A stretch of DNA of 57,703 nt from NCBI RefSeq assembly GCF_011008945.1, contig NZ_WYCT01000005.1, positions 1 to 57,703 of the forward strand, given 5' to 3'. The position numbers were made by a program, and so were the translations under genes. Source of the DNA: Streptomyces harenosi. Its GTDB lineage: Bacteria > Actinomycetota > Actinomycetes > Streptomycetales > Streptomycetaceae. The notes beneath the pieces are model-generated. The model saw nothing but the letters and a program-made list of their open reading frames with translations, had not been told where the DNA came from and did not search any database. This document shows, piece by piece, positions 18,395 to 28,122 of this stretch (positions within the stretch are counted from its first letter, which is position 1; the number at the start of each line of letters is the position of its first letter).

Positions 18395-19467
18395 CAGGAC
18401 GTACTCCGCGGCTGAGCAGGCTGCGCAGGGTGGTGCCGGAAGGCCGTGGAGGACGCGGGGGCCGCCCCGCGGAGTCCCGCGGCGGCCGGCCGCGCCGCCG
18501 GGGCACCCAGCCCAAGGTCGTCGCCCTCGGCGGCGGCATGGGCCTGTCCGCCTCGCTAGCCGCGCTGCGCCGGATCACCGGCGATCTCACCGCCGTCGTC
18601 ACCGTGGCCGACGACGGCGGCTCCAGCGGGCGCCTCCGTGACGAACTGGGCGTCCTGCCGCCCGGCGACCTGCGCAAGGCGCTGGCCGCGCTCTGCGGCG
18701 ACGACGACTGGGGCCAGACCTGGGCGCGGGTCATCCAGCACCGCTTCCAGTCCCAGGGGGAGATGCACGGCCACGCGGTCGGCAACCTGCTGATCGTCGC
18801 CCTGTGGGAGCAGCTCGGCGATCACGTCCAGGCCCTGGACCTGGTCGGCAGGCTGCTCGGCGCGCAGGGCCGCGTGCTGCCCATGTCCGCCGTGCCGCTG
18901 GAGCTCCAGGCCCTGGTCAAGGGCCACGACCCGGACCGGCCGGAGGACGTGGACACCGTACGGGGACAGGCGACCGTCGCCCTGACCCCGGGCGAGGTGC
19001 AGTCCGTGCACCTGGTGCCCCACGACCCGCCCGCCGTCCCCGAGGCGGTCGACGCCGTCCTCGACGCGGACTGGGTCGTCCTCGGCCCCGGCTCCTGGTT
19101 CTCCTCCGTCATCCCGCACCTGCTGGTGCCCGAGCTGCTGGACGCGCTCACGCAGACCAAGGCGCGCCGGGTGCTCTCCTTGAACCTCGCCCCGCAGCCC
19201 GGAGAAACCGAGGGCTTCTCCCCGCAGCGTCATTTGGAGGTTTTGGGACGACACGCCCCTAAACTCGCCCTGGACGTGGTGCTGGCCGACGAGGCCGCCG
19301 TGCCCGACCGCGAGGTGCTGACCGATGCCGCCAAGCGGTTCGGCGCCGCGGTGGAGCTGGCGCCGGTGGCCCGGACCGACGGTACCCCGCGGCACGACCC
19401 GGAGCTGCTGGCCGCCGCGTACGACCGTATTTTTCGGATGCATGGAAGGATCGGCCCATGGCGATGA
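18391..19467 (+). CDS. yvcK: YvcK/CuvA-family gluconeogenesis factor
   Basis: YvcK (CuvA in mycobacteria) binds UDP-sugars and affects gluconeogenic growth and cell-wall synthesis. The 358-residue product has a basic, disordered N-terminus, then the Rossmann-like opening [20 protein letters not shown] (42-61), [28 protein letters not shown] and the [15 protein letters not shown] helix that define the family. The start overlaps the rapZ stop (ATGA). The end overlaps whiA by ten bases. The uvrC-rapZ-yvcK-whiA order is conserved across actinobacteria and the last three also in Firmicutes. Confidence 0.95.
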   Translation: MTGRTPRLSRLRRVVPEGRGGRGGRPAESRGGRPRRRGTQPKVVALGGGMGLSASLAALRRITGDLTAVVTVADDGGSSGRLRDELGVLPPGDLRKALAALCGDDDWGQTWARVIQHRFQSQGEMHGHAVGNLLIVALWEQLGDHVQALDLVGRLLGAQGRVLPMSAVPLELQALVKGHDPDRPEDVDTVRGQATVALTPGEVQSVHLVPHDPPAVPEAVDAVLDADWVVLGPGSWFSSVIPHLLVPELLDALTQTKARRVLSLNLAPQPGETEGFSPQRHLEVLGRHAPKLALDVVLADEAAVPDREVLTDAAKRFGAAVELAPVARTDGTPRHDPELLAAAYDRIFRMHGRIGPWR

Positions 19468-20447
19468 CGGCAGCGGTGAAGGACGAGATCTCCCGGCTCC
19501 CCGTCACCCGGACCTGCTGCAGGAAGGCGGAGGTCTCCGCCGTTCTGCGGTTCGCCGGCGGCCTTCACCTGGTGAGCGGGCGCATCGTGATCGAGGCGGA
19601 GCTGGACACCGCGATGGCGGCCCGCCGCCTCAAGCGGGACATCCTGGAGATCTTCGGCCACGGTTCCGAACTGATCGTGATGGCGCCGGGCGGACTGCGG
19701 CGCGGCTCGCGCTACGTGGTGCGGGTCGTCGCGGGCGGCGACCAGCTCGCCCGGCAGACCGGCCTGGTGGACGGCCGGGGCCGCCCCATCCGCGGGCTGC
19801 CGCCGCAGGTGGTCTCGGGGGCCACCTGTGACGCCGAGGCGGCCTGGCGGGGGGCGTTCCTGGCGCACGGCTCGCTCACCGAGCCGGGCCGCTCCTCCTC
19901 CCTGGAGGTGACCTGCCCCGGTCCGGAGGCCGCGCTCGCCCTGGTCGGCGCCGCCCGCCGCCTGTCGATCGCCGCGAAGGCCCGCGAGGTGCGCGGTGTG
20001 GACCGGGTCGTCGTCCGCGACGGCGACGCGATCGGCGCCCTGCTGACCCGGCTCGGCGCCCATGAGTCGGTGCTGGCCTGGGAGGAGCGCCGGATGCGCC
20101 GCGAGGTCCGCGCCACGGCCAACCGCCTCGCCAACTTCGACGACGCCAACCTGCGCCGCTCCGCCCGCGCGGCGGTCGCCGCCGGTGCCCGGGTGGCCCG
20201 CGCCCTGGAGATCCTCGGTGACGACGTCCCCGAGCACCTCGCCGCCGCCGGGCGCCTGCGGATGGAGCACAAGCAGGCGTCCCTGGAGGAGCTGGGCGCG
20301 CTGGCCGACCCGCCGCTGACGAAGGACGCCGTCGCCGGCCGCATCCGCCGCCTGCTGGCCATGGCCGACAAGCGCGCCGCCGACCTCGGCATCCCGGGCA
20401 CGGAGGCCAACCTCACCGAGGAACTGGCCGACAACCTGACCGGCTGA
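19458..20447 (+). CDS. whiA: Sporulation transcription factor WhiA
   Basis: WhiA joins WhiB to trigger the switch from hyphal growth to sporulation septation in Streptomyces. The 329-residue product starts [20 protein letters not shown] and contains the homing-endonuclease-like (LAGLIDADG-related) N-terminal fold. That is followed by the C-terminal DNA-binding region with [20 protein letters not shown] and [20 protein letters not shown], then [14 protein letters not shown] start at 19458 is supported by AAGGA about nine bases upstream, inside the end of yvcK. The C-terminal helix-turn-helix is the part that recognises target promoters. Regulation may also come from the operon promoter before uvrC. 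Confidence 0.98.
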   Translation: MAMTAAVKDEISRLPVTRTCCRKAEVSAVLRFAGGLHLVSGRIVIEAELDTAMAARRLKRDILEIFGHGSELIVMAPGGLRRGSRYVVRVVAGGDQLARQTGLVDGRGRPIRGLPPQVVSGATCDAEAAWRGAFLAHGSLTEPGRSSSLEVTCPGPEAALALVGAARRLSIAAKAREVRGVDRVVVRDGDAIGALLTRLGAHESVLAWEERRMRREVRATANRLANFDDANLRRSARAAVAAGARVARALEILGDDVPEHLAAAGRLRMEHKQASLEELGALADPPLTKDAVAGRIRRLLAMADKRAADLGIPGTEANLTEELADNLTG

Positions 20448-20462
20448 CCGCGCGGCCCGCGG

Positions 20463-20499
20463 GCCGGTGCCGGCCGCCGTACGGGTGGCCGGCACCGGC
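20463..20499 (+). terminator. Terminator of the uvrC-whiA operon
   Basis: Perfect 13-base arms GCCGGTGCCGGCC (20463-20475) and GGCCGGCACCGGC (20487-20499) enclose an 11-base loop, followed by TTT. It lies 16 bases after the whiA stop. Confidence 0.88.
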
Positions 20500-20595
20500 T
20501 TTCGCGTGTCGCTGAGGCGCTCTTGACTCGATCATGGACTGTCATGAGCCTGGCAACCTGTTCGCTGTCGTGGCGAACCACCGCTAGGGGGGTTC

Positions 20596-23550
20596 ATGAG
20601 ACACAGAGCGAGATCGATCCTCGCCGTCGTCGCGCTCCTGGCCGCCGCGGCGGGCCTCGCGCCCGCCGCCCAGGCCCAGCCCGCACGCTCCGCGAGTCCG
20701 GGCGCGGAGGAGGTCAAGGTGTTCCGCGCCGACGTCACCAAGCAGCAGGTACCCCTGCTGCTGGCGGCCGGCCAGGACGGCCACGAGCTCGGTGAGCAGG
20801 TCCCCGACAAGGGCACCGCCACCGTCGAGGTCTACCTCACCGACCGCCAGGCGCGAAAGCTCCGGGAGCAGGGCGTCGGCCTCACCGAGCACAGCCTGTC
20901 CGCCCACGCCGAGGCGCGCGTGGAGGACGCCGCCCAGGGCGTGTTCCGTCCGTACAGCGGCGAGGGCGGACTGAGGGAGGAGATCCTGCGCACCGCTCGG
21001 CAGCACCCCGGCCTGACCAAGGTCGTGTCCATCGGCAAGACGGTCCGGGGCCAGGACATCCTGGCCCTGAAGCTCACCAAGGGCGCGAAGCGGACGCAGG
21101 ACGGCTCCAGGCCGGCCGTGCTGTACCTGTCCAACCAGCACGCGCGCGAGTGGATCACGCCGGAGATGACCCGGCGGCTGCTCCACCACTACCTGGACCG
21201 CTACGACACCGACCGGCGCATCAAGAAGATCGTCGACACCACCGAACTGTGGTTCGTGCTGTCCGCCAACCCCGACGGCTACGACTACACCTTCCAGAGC
21301 GACGACACCCGCCTGTGGCGCAAGAACCTGCGGGACGTCAACGGCGACGGCGCCATCACCACCGGCGACGGCGTCGACCTCAACCGCAACTTCGCCTACA
21401 AGTGGGGCTACGACGACGAGGGTTCGTCCCCCAGCCCCACCAGCCAGACCTACCGCGGCGCCGGCCCCAGCTCCGAGCCGGAGACCCGGGCGCTGGACGC
21501 CCTCCAGAAGCGGATCGGCTTCGCGTACGGCATCAACTACCACTCCGCCGCCGAACTGCTGCTGTACGGCGTCGGCTGGCAGGTCGCCACCCGCACCCCC
21601 GACGACGTGCTCTACGAGGCCCTCGCCGGCACCCCGGAGAACTCCGCCATCCCCGGTTACCGTCCGCAGCTCTCCTCCGAGCTGTACACCACCAACGGCG
21701 AGGCGGACGGCCACGCGGCCAACGTCAACGGCATGGCGATGTTCACCCCGGAGATGTCGACCTGTCAGTCCGCGTCCGACGCCGACCCGGACGACCGGTG
21801 GAACGCGGCCGACTGCCGTTCCATCTTCACCTTCCCCGACGACGAACGGCTGATCCAGCGGGAGTTCGAGAAGAACATCCCCTTCGCGCTGTCCGTCGCC
21901 GAGTCCGCCGCCCACCCCGACCGGCCGTCCTCCGCCGTCGGCCTGAAGGCCGCCGACTTCACCCCCGCGGCCTTCTCCACCTCCTACGCGCGCGGCGGCC
22001 GCCAGGAGGTCTCCGTCGTCGCCCGCAGGTCGCTGCGGGACAAGGAGCTCCGGTACCGCGTCAACGGCGGCCGCACGCACGACGTGGCGCTGCGGCCCTG
22101 GAAGGGCGGCGAACGCTACGGCGGCGAGGACAACCTCCACTTCGACGAGTACCGCGCCACGGTCCTCGACGGCGGACCGGGCGACAAGGTCGAGGTGTGG
22201 TTCACCGGCGAGAGCGCCGGCGGCAGGAAGGTCTCCGGCGGGCGCTTCACCTACACGATCGCCCAGCGGCCGCGCGCGGACGTGCTCGTCGTCGCCGAGG
22301 AGGGCGCGGCCGCCGCGCACACCGGGGCCTATGCCGACGCGCTGAAGGCCAACGGCCGCCGGGCCGCCGTCTGGGACGTCGCCACCCAGGGGGTGCCCGA
22401 CGCGCTCGGCGTGCTCGGCCACTTCGGCACCGTCGTCCACCACACCGGCGCGGACGCGCCCGGCGTCGCCACCCAGCTCCAGCTCCGGGCCTACCTCAAC
22501 GAGGGCGGCAAGCTGATCGAGGCCGGTGAGCAGGCCGGCGGCAGCGTCGACCTCGGCGACGGCACCCTGTCCGACGACTTCAGCCAGTACTACCTGGGCG
22601 CCTACACCCGTACCTCGACACCCGGGGCGAGCGCCTTCACCGGCACCGGCCGGCTCGCCGGCTTCGCCGGCCCGCTGGCCGACGCGCCCGGCAACCCGCT
22701 GGACCGGGCGGGCACCTACAGCGTCACCTCCGAGGAACTGCCCGTCACCACCCACCCGCAGTTCGCCAGCGAGGGCGCCGGGCAGTTCGCCGGCACGGAG
22801 AACCCGTACGGGCCGTACACGGGTGCCCACATGGCCGCCGCCGTCCACACCGACGACGCCTACAAGCGGCTCACCCGCACCATCGACCTCACCGGTGTGA
22901 GCGCGGCCGACGCGCCCGCCCTGCGCACCCGGCTGCTGTGGGACACCGAGCGCGGCTACGACCACGTCCTGCTCGAGGCCCGCACCGCCGGCGCCGACGA
23001 CTGGACCACGCTCCCCGAGGCGGGCGGCGCGACCGGCACCGCCGTACCGGCGGAGTGCGCAGCCGGGTACTACGTCGGCGAGCACCCCTGGCTGAAGCGG
23101 TACCTGACCGTGGGCGAGGACGGCTGCGCCGCGCGGGGCACCAGCGGCGCGTGGCACAGCCTCACCGGCTCCTCCGGAGGCTGGCGGCAGGTCACCTACG
23201 ACCTGAGCGCCTACGCCGGGCGGCAGGTGGAGGTCTCGCTGAGCTACGTCACCGACCCCGGCACCGGCGGCCGCGGCGTGCTGGCCGACGAGGCCGCGCT
23301 GGTCGTCGGCGGCACCGCGGCCGAGACGGAGGGCTTCGAGGCGTCGCTGGGCGCCTGGCGGGCCGCCGGGCCGCCCCCGGGCAGCCCCGCCGTCCTGAAG
23401 GACTGGGCGCGCACCGGCGCGCTCTTCAGGACCTACGGAGCGGTCACCACCGACGACACCGTGCTGCTGGGCTTCGGCCTCGAACACCTGCCCACGGCGG
23501 CCGGCCGGGCCGCCCTGATGCGCACGGCTCTCGCGGCGCTGGAGGGGTGA
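20596..23550 (+). CDS. Secreted M14 zinc carboxypeptidase
   Basis: This 984-residue exoenzyme has a Sec signal peptide (MRHRARSILAVVALLAAAAG, cleavage near APAAQA at 22-27). A propeptide-like region of about 90 residues follows. The M14 catalytic domain has the zinc site His182-Ala-Arg-Glu185 (NQHAREW) and His316 (INYHSAAE), substrate motifs NPDGYDY and DLNRNF, and the catalytic Glu386 in FTPEMST. The remaining ~600 residues contain an amidase/ThuA-like glutamine-amidotransferase fold region (ADVLVVAEEGAAAAHTGAYA) and a beta-rich C-terminal part around 750-930, probably a carbohydrate or protein-binding accessory domain. It digests extracellular peptides. The AGGGGGG ribosome site is only three bases from ATG 20596. 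A TTGACT at 20523 is a possible -35. Confidence 0.92.
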   Translation: MRHRARSILAVVALLAAAAGLAPAAQAQPARSASPGAEEVKVFRADVTKQQVPLLLAAGQDGHELGEQVPDKGTATVEVYLTDRQARKLREQGVGLTEHSLSAHAEARVEDAAQGVFRPYSGEGGLREEILRTARQHPGLTKVVSIGKTVRGQDILALKLTKGAKRTQDGSRPAVLYLSNQHAREWITPEMTRRLLHHYLDRYDTDRRIKKIVDTTELWFVLSANPDGYDYTFQSDDTRLWRKNLRDVNGDGAITTGDGVDLNRNFAYKWGYDDEGSSPSPTSQTYRGAGPSSEPETRALDALQKRIGFAYGINYHSAAELLLYGVGWQVATRTPDDVLYEALAGTPENSAIPGYRPQLSSELYTTNGEADGHAANVNGMAMFTPEMSTCQSASDADPDDRWNAADCRSIFTFPDDERLIQREFEKNIPFALSVAESAAHPDRPSSAVGLKAADFTPAAFSTSYARGGRQEVSVVARRSLRDKELRYRVNGGRTHDVALRPWKGGERYGGEDNLHFDEYRATVLDGGPGDKVEVWFTGESAGGRKVSGGRFTYTIAQRPRADVLVVAEEGAAAAHTGAYADALKANGRRAAVWDVATQGVPDALGVLGHFGTVVHHTGADAPGVATQLQLRAYLNEGGKLIEAGEQAGGSVDLGDGTLSDDFSQYYLGAYTRTSTPGASAFTGTGRLAGFAGPLADAPGNPLDRAGTYSVTSEELPVTTHPQFASEGAGQFAGTENPYGPYTGAHMAAAVHTDDAYKRLTRTIDLTGVSAADAPALRTRLLWDTERGYDHVLLEARTAGADDWTTLPEAGGATGTAVPAECAAGYYVGEHPWLKRYLTVGEDGCAARGTSGAWHSLTGSSGGWRQVTYDLSAYAGRQVEVSLSYVTDPGTGGRGVLADEAALVVGGTAAETEGFEASLGAWRAAGPPPGSPAVLKDWARTGALFRTYGAVTTDDTVLLGFGLEHLPTAAGRAALMRTALAALEG

Positions 23551-23584
23551 CCAGGCAGGTCACCGCGGGTATCACGGAGGGTAG

Positions 23585-24781
<1,197 letters not shown>

Positions 24782-24811
24782 CCCGCAGAGCAGGCGGCTT
24801 GAGGTGAGAAC

Positions 24812-24850
24812 CAGGGCTCGGGCGGCGCGTCGTGCGCCGTCCGAGCCCTG
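24812..24850 (+). terminator. Strong hairpin between gap and pgk
   Basis: Seventeen-base arms (24812-24828 and 24834-24850) pair at every position with one G-U wobble around a five-base loop, 30 bases after the gap stop. This should end or attenuate most gap transcripts before pgk. Confidence 0.82.
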
Positions 24851-24957
24851 ACTCACGTACAGATCGGCCCCTCTTCCGGACGCCGAGCGACCGCTGCGAG
24901 ATCATTGAGCGATCGCGAGCGCACCGAGCGATCACCAGCCCTCTCAGGAGCCCTTGC

Positions 24958-26169
24958 ATGAAGACGATCGACGAACTCCTCTCCGAAGGTGTCGCGGGCA
25001 AGCGGGTCTTCGTCCGCGCCGACCTCAACGTGCCGCTGGACGGCACCACCATCACCGACGACGGCCGCATCCGCGCCGTCCTGCCCACCGTCAAGGCCCT
25101 GGCCGAGGCGGGCGCGCGCGTCGTCGTCGCCTCGCACCTGGGCCGCCCCAAGGGCGCGCCCGACCCCGCCTTCTCCCTCGCCCCGGCCGCCGCCCGCCTC
25201 GGCGAACTCCTCGGCGCCGAGGTCCGCTTCGCCGAGGACACGGTCGGGACCTCCGCGGAGTCCACCGTGGCCGGGCTCGCCGACGGCCAGGTCGCCGTCC
25301 TGGAGAACCTGCGCTTCAACGCCGGGGAGACCAGCAAGGACGACACCGAGCGCGCCGCCTTCGCCGACCGGCTCGCCGGCCTCGCGGACGTCTACGTCGG
25401 CGACGGCTTCGGCGCGGTGCACCGCAAGCACGCCTCGGTCTTCGACCTGCCCAAGCGCCTGCCGCACTACGCCGGGTACCTCATCGCCACCGAGGTCGGC
25501 GTCCTGAGGAAGCTCACCGAGGACGTCGAGCGGCCCTACGTCGTCGCCCTCGGCGGCGCCAAGGTCTCCGACAAGCTCGCCGTCATCGACCAGCTCCTCG
25601 ACAAGGCCGACCGGCTGCTCATCGGCGGCGGCATGGCCTACACCTTCCTCAAGGCCAAGGGCTACGAGGTCGGCATCTCCCTCCTGCAGGAGGACCAGAT
25701 CCCGGCCGTCACCGAGTACCTGGAGCGGGCCGAGAAGAACGGCGTCGAGCTGGTCCTGCCGGTCGACGTCCTCGTCTCCGCCGAGTTCCCGGACCTGAAG
25801 ACCAAGGCTCCGGCGAACCCCACCACCGTCGCCGCGGACGCCATCCCGGCCGACCAGGAGGGTCTGGACATCGGTCCCGAGACCCGCAAGCTGTACGCCT
25901 CGAAGCTCGCCGACGCCGCCACCGTCTTCTGGAACGGCCCCATGGGCGTCTTCGAGCACCCCGACTACGCCGAGGGCACCAAGGCGGTCGCCCAGGCACT
26001 CGTCGACTCCCAGGGCTTCACCGTGGTCGGCGGCGGCGACTCCGCCGCGGCCGTCCGCACCCTGGGCTTCGACGAGAAGGCATTCGGCCACATCTCGACC
26101 GGTGGCGGCGCCTCCCTCGAATACCTCGAGGGCAAGACGCTCCCCGGCCTCGCCGCACTGGAGGACTGA
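24958..26169 (+). CDS. pgk: Phosphoglycerate kinase
   Basis: The enzyme makes ATP from 1,3-bisphosphoglycerate in glycolysis. The 403-residue product has the N-domain substrate loop [12 protein letters not shown] (18-29), the basic HLGRPKG patch, [10 protein letters not shown], the hinge [11 protein letters not shown], and the C-domain nucleotide site [13 protein letters not shown] and [11 protein letters not shown]. The length is typical. ATG 24958 follows AGGAG (24946-24950). It is followed by tpiA after only six bases, so the two share one transcript. Bases before the start contain repeated GAGCGATC, of unclear meaning. Confidence 0.98.
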   Translation: MKTIDELLSEGVAGKRVFVRADLNVPLDGTTITDDGRIRAVLPTVKALAEAGARVVVASHLGRPKGAPDPAFSLAPAAARLGELLGAEVRFAEDTVGTSAESTVAGLADGQVAVLENLRFNAGETSKDDTERAAFADRLAGLADVYVGDGFGAVHRKHASVFDLPKRLPHYAGYLIATEVGVLRKLTEDVERPYVVALGGAKVSDKLAVIDQLLDKADRLLIGGGMAYTFLKAKGYEVGISLLQEDQIPAVTEYLERAEKNGVELVLPVDVLVSAEFPDLKTKAPANPTTVAADAIPADQEGLDIGPETRKLYASKLADAATVFWNGPMGVFEHPDYAEGTKAVAQALVDSQGFTVVGGGDSAAAVRTLGFDEKAFGHISTGGGASLEYLEGKTLPGLAALED

Positions 26170-26175
26170 CCCTCG

Positions 26176-26952
26176 ATGAGCACCCGTACGCCGCTGATGG
26201 CGGGCAACTGGAAGATGAACCTCAACCACCTGGAGGCCATCGCCCACGTCCAGAAGCTCGCCTTCGCCCTGGCCGACAAGGACTACGAGGCCGTCGAGGT
26301 CGCCGTCCTTCCCCCCTTCACCGACCTGCGCTCCGTACAGACCCTGGTCGACGGGGACAAGCTGAGGATCAAGTACGGCGCCCAGGACATCTCCGCGCAC
26401 GACGGCGGTGCCTACACCGGCGAGATCTCCGGCCCGATGCTGGCCAAGCTGAAGTGCACCTACGTCGCCGTGGGCCACTCCGAGCGCCGCCAGTACCACG
26501 GGGAGACCGACGAGCTCGTCAACGCCAAGGTGAAGGCCGCCTACAAGCACGGCCTGACCCCGATCCTGTGCGTCGGCGAGGAGCTGGAGGTGCGCGAGGC
26601 GGGCAACCACGTCGCGCACACCCTCGCCCAGGTCGAGGGCGGTCTGAAGGACCTCCCGGCCGAGCAGGCCGAGACCGTCGTGATCGCCTACGAGCCCGTG
26701 TGGGCCATCGGCACCGGCAAGGTCTGCGGTGCCGAGGACGCCCAGGAGGTCTGCGCGGCGATCCGCGGCAAGATCGCCGAGCTGTACTCCCAGGAGGTGG
26801 CCGACAAGGTCCGCATCCAGTACGGCGGCTCGGTCAAGTCCGGCAACGTCGCCGAGATCATGGCGCAGGCCGACATCGACGGCGCCCTGGTCGGCGGTGC
26901 CTCCCTGGACGCCGACGAGTTCGTCAAGATCGTGCGCTTCCGCGACCAGTGA
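26176..26952 (+). CDS. tpiA: Triosephosphate isomerase
   Basis: The enzyme interconverts dihydroxyacetone phosphate and glyceraldehyde-3-phosphate. The 258-residue TIM barrel shows all catalytic residues: Asn11 and Lys13 in AGNWKMN, His101 in VGHSERR, Glu173 in [10 protein letters not shown], and the phosphate loop YGGSVKSGN near residue 216. It is six bases downstream of pgk with no separate promoter visible. Confidence 0.98.
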   Translation: MSTRTPLMAGNWKMNLNHLEAIAHVQKLAFALADKDYEAVEVAVLPPFTDLRSVQTLVDGDKLRIKYGAQDISAHDGGAYTGEISGPMLAKLKCTYVAVGHSERRQYHGETDELVNAKVKAAYKHGLTPILCVGEELEVREAGNHVAHTLAQVEGGLKDLPAEQAETVVIAYEPVWAIGTGKVCGAEDAQEVCAAIRGKIAELYSQEVADKVRIQYGGSVKSGNVAEIMAQADIDGALVGGASLDADEFVKIVRFRDQ

Positions 26953-26976
26953 GTGGGCGCTAGCGGGGATCCGTCG

Positions 26977-27015
26977 TACTCTTGCGGGGACATGGTGGCC
27001 TGCCATCATGTCCCC
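26977..27015 (+). promoter_or_regulatory. secG promoter and 5' stem-loop
   Basis: TACTCT (26977-26982) is a plausible -10. It is followed directly by a 14-base stem, GGGGACATGGTGGC (26986-26999) with GCCATCATGTCCCC (27002-27015), having one wobble pair and a very short loop. If transcription starts here, the mRNA begins with a hairpin ahead of the ribosome site at 27033. Alternatively the hairpin is the terminator of tpiA. Confidence 0.5.
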
Positions 27016-27050
27016 GTCGTCCGTCAGAATCCGAGGAAGTTGGTCCAGCC

Positions 27051-27287
27051 GTGGTTTTGGGGTTCTCGATCGCCCTGATCGTCTTCAGCCTGCTGCTGAT
27101 GCTGCTGGTGCTGATGCACAAGGGAAAGGGCGGCGGCCTCTCCGACATGTTCGGTGGCGGCATGCAGTCGTCCGTCGGCGGCTCCTCGGTCGCCGAGCGC
27201 AACCTCGACCGGATCACCGTGGTGGTCGGTCTGCTGTGGTTCGCGTGCATCATCGTCCTCGCCCTGGTGATGAAGACGAACAACTGA
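27051..27287 (+). CDS. secG: Preprotein translocase subunit SecG
   Basis: SecG is the small non-essential partner of SecYE in the export channel. The 78-residue product has two transmembrane helices (VLGFSIALIVFSLLLMLLVL and ITVVVGLLWFACIIVLALVM) joined by the diagnostic cytoplasmic loop HKGKGGGLSDMFGGG. GTG 27051 is chosen because GAGGAA lies 11 bases upstream and the resulting length matches Streptomyces SecG; longer in-frame starts add an unlikely basic leader. Confidence 0.95.
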   Translation: MVLGFSIALIVFSLLLMLLVLMHKGKGGGLSDMFGGGMQSSVGGSSVAERNLDRITVVVGLLWFACIIVLALVMKTNN

Positions 27288-27326
27288 ACGGCGCCGCACC
27301 CGCGGCACACACGTTCCCCACGTAAG

Positions 27327-27371
27327 GCCCCATGTACGGTACGCGCCCCCGGGCGCGGCCTATCATGGGGC
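27327..27371 (+). terminator. secG terminator
   Basis: Outer arms GCCCCATG (27327-27334) and CATGGGGC (27364-27371) enclose an inner stem GCGCCC (27343-27348) with GGGCGC (27351-27356). This nested hairpin sits 40 bases after secG and before the rbpA-like gene. Confidence 0.75.
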
Positions 27372-27502
27372 TTGCGTCTGTGGGCGGGGGGCCTGTAACT
27401 CCTATCACTGGACGCGCGTTGAGCCTTACGTAGACTGAGGCGCTCGCAGCGAAGCGGCACGCCGACTCGCTTCGCGGCACCATCACGCAGGGAGTTACGA
27501 CC

Positions 27503-27838
27503 GTGGCAAGTGGCAACGCGATCCGAGGAAGCCGGGTCGGGGCGGGGCCGATGGGCGAGGCCGAGCGCGGCGAGTCCGCGCCGCGCCTGCGCATCTCCTT
27601 CTGGTGCTCCAACGGGCATGAGACGCAGCCGAGCTTCGCCAGCGACGCACAGGTCCCCGAAACCTGGGACTGCCCCCGCTGCGGCTTCCCGGCCGGACAG
27701 GACCGGGACAATCCGCCGGACCCGCCCCGTACGGAGCCCTACAAGACGCATCTGGCGTATGTGCGCGAGCGGCGCAGCGACGCGGACGGCGAGGCGATTC
27801 TCGCCGAGGCGCTCGCCAAACTGCGGGGCGAGATCTAG
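27503..27838 (+). CDS. rbpA: RNA polymerase-binding protein, RbpA family
   Basis: RbpA proteins bind the principal sigma factor and RNA polymerase of actinobacteria and stabilise open complexes. The 111-residue product begins with the RbpA-type tail NAIRGSRVGAG, then a small zinc core with Cys35, His39, Cys57 and Cys60 (CSNGH and CPRC), a basic linker and a C-terminal helix KTHLAYVRERRSDADGEAIL that matches the sigma-interaction domain. That helix lacks the usual RTHWDML(L/M)ERR wording, so this may be a divergent second copy (RbpB-like) rather than the main RbpA; Streptomyces often have two. GTG 27503 has GGGAG at 27490-27494. Confidence 0.85.
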   Translation: MASGNAIRGSRVGAGPMGEAERGESAPRLRISFWCSNGHETQPSFASDAQVPETWDCPRCGFPAGQDRDNPPDPPRTEPYKTHLAYVRERRSDADGEAILAEALAKLRGEI

Positions 27839-27850
27839 AAGTCGACGGCG

Positions 27851-27875
27851 GCCGGGCATCCGTGAGGTGCCCGGC
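27851..27875 (+). terminator. Terminator after the rbpA-like gene
   Basis: Perfect 8-base arms GCCGGGCA (27851-27858) and TGCCCGGC (27868-27875) with a nine-base loop lie 12 bases after the stop codon. Confidence 0.75.
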
Positions 27876-27897
27876 CGGAGTCGTTTCGCCCCCTCGT

Positions 27898-27977
27898 GCC
27901 GCCGGAGCCGCCGTGCCCGGTCAGGCCGCCGGAGCCGTAGTCCCGGTCAGGCCGCCGGAGCCGCCGTGCCCCCTCGT
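27898..27977. repeat. Degenerate 26-27-bp tandem repeat
   Basis: Units starting GCCGCCGGAGCCG at 27898, 27925 and 27951 repeat at 26-27 bases, the first two ending CCCGGTCAG. The third decays into CCCCTCGTGC copies. No coding role is apparent. The array lies between the rbpA-like terminator and the MFS promoter. Confidence 0.65.
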
Positions 27978-28068
27978 GCCCCCTCGTGCCGCCGGAGGCG
28001 TCCTGCCCGGTCGTGCGGCCTCAGGCCCGTCCGGCCCGAGCGGCGTCGCCCGGCCGCTCGCCGACCGA

Positions 28069-28091
28069 TTGTCAGTGGTCCCCTCTACGGT
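28069..28091 (+). promoter_or_regulatory. RecA_NDp/PafBC-type promoter of an MFS gene
   Basis: TTGTCAGTG (28069-28077), eight bases, then TACGGT (28086-28091) is an exact match to tTGTCRgtg-N8-TAnnnT. The nine-base upstream element is identical to that of uvrA. Transcription would begin near 28098, leaving about 25 bases before ATG 28123 with GAGGGGGAG as the ribosome site. Confidence 0.75.
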
Positions 28092-28122
28092 TCGTGCATC
28101 TGGCGAATCGTGAGGGGGAGCG

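Noticed and set aside
20523..20560. TTGACT as a -35 for the M14 peptidase
   Set aside because: No acceptable -10 at 16-19 bases; noted only in the gene entry.
20584..23487. 967-codon minus-strand frame opposite the M14 peptidase
   Set aside because: Shadow of the peptidase gene with no family features.
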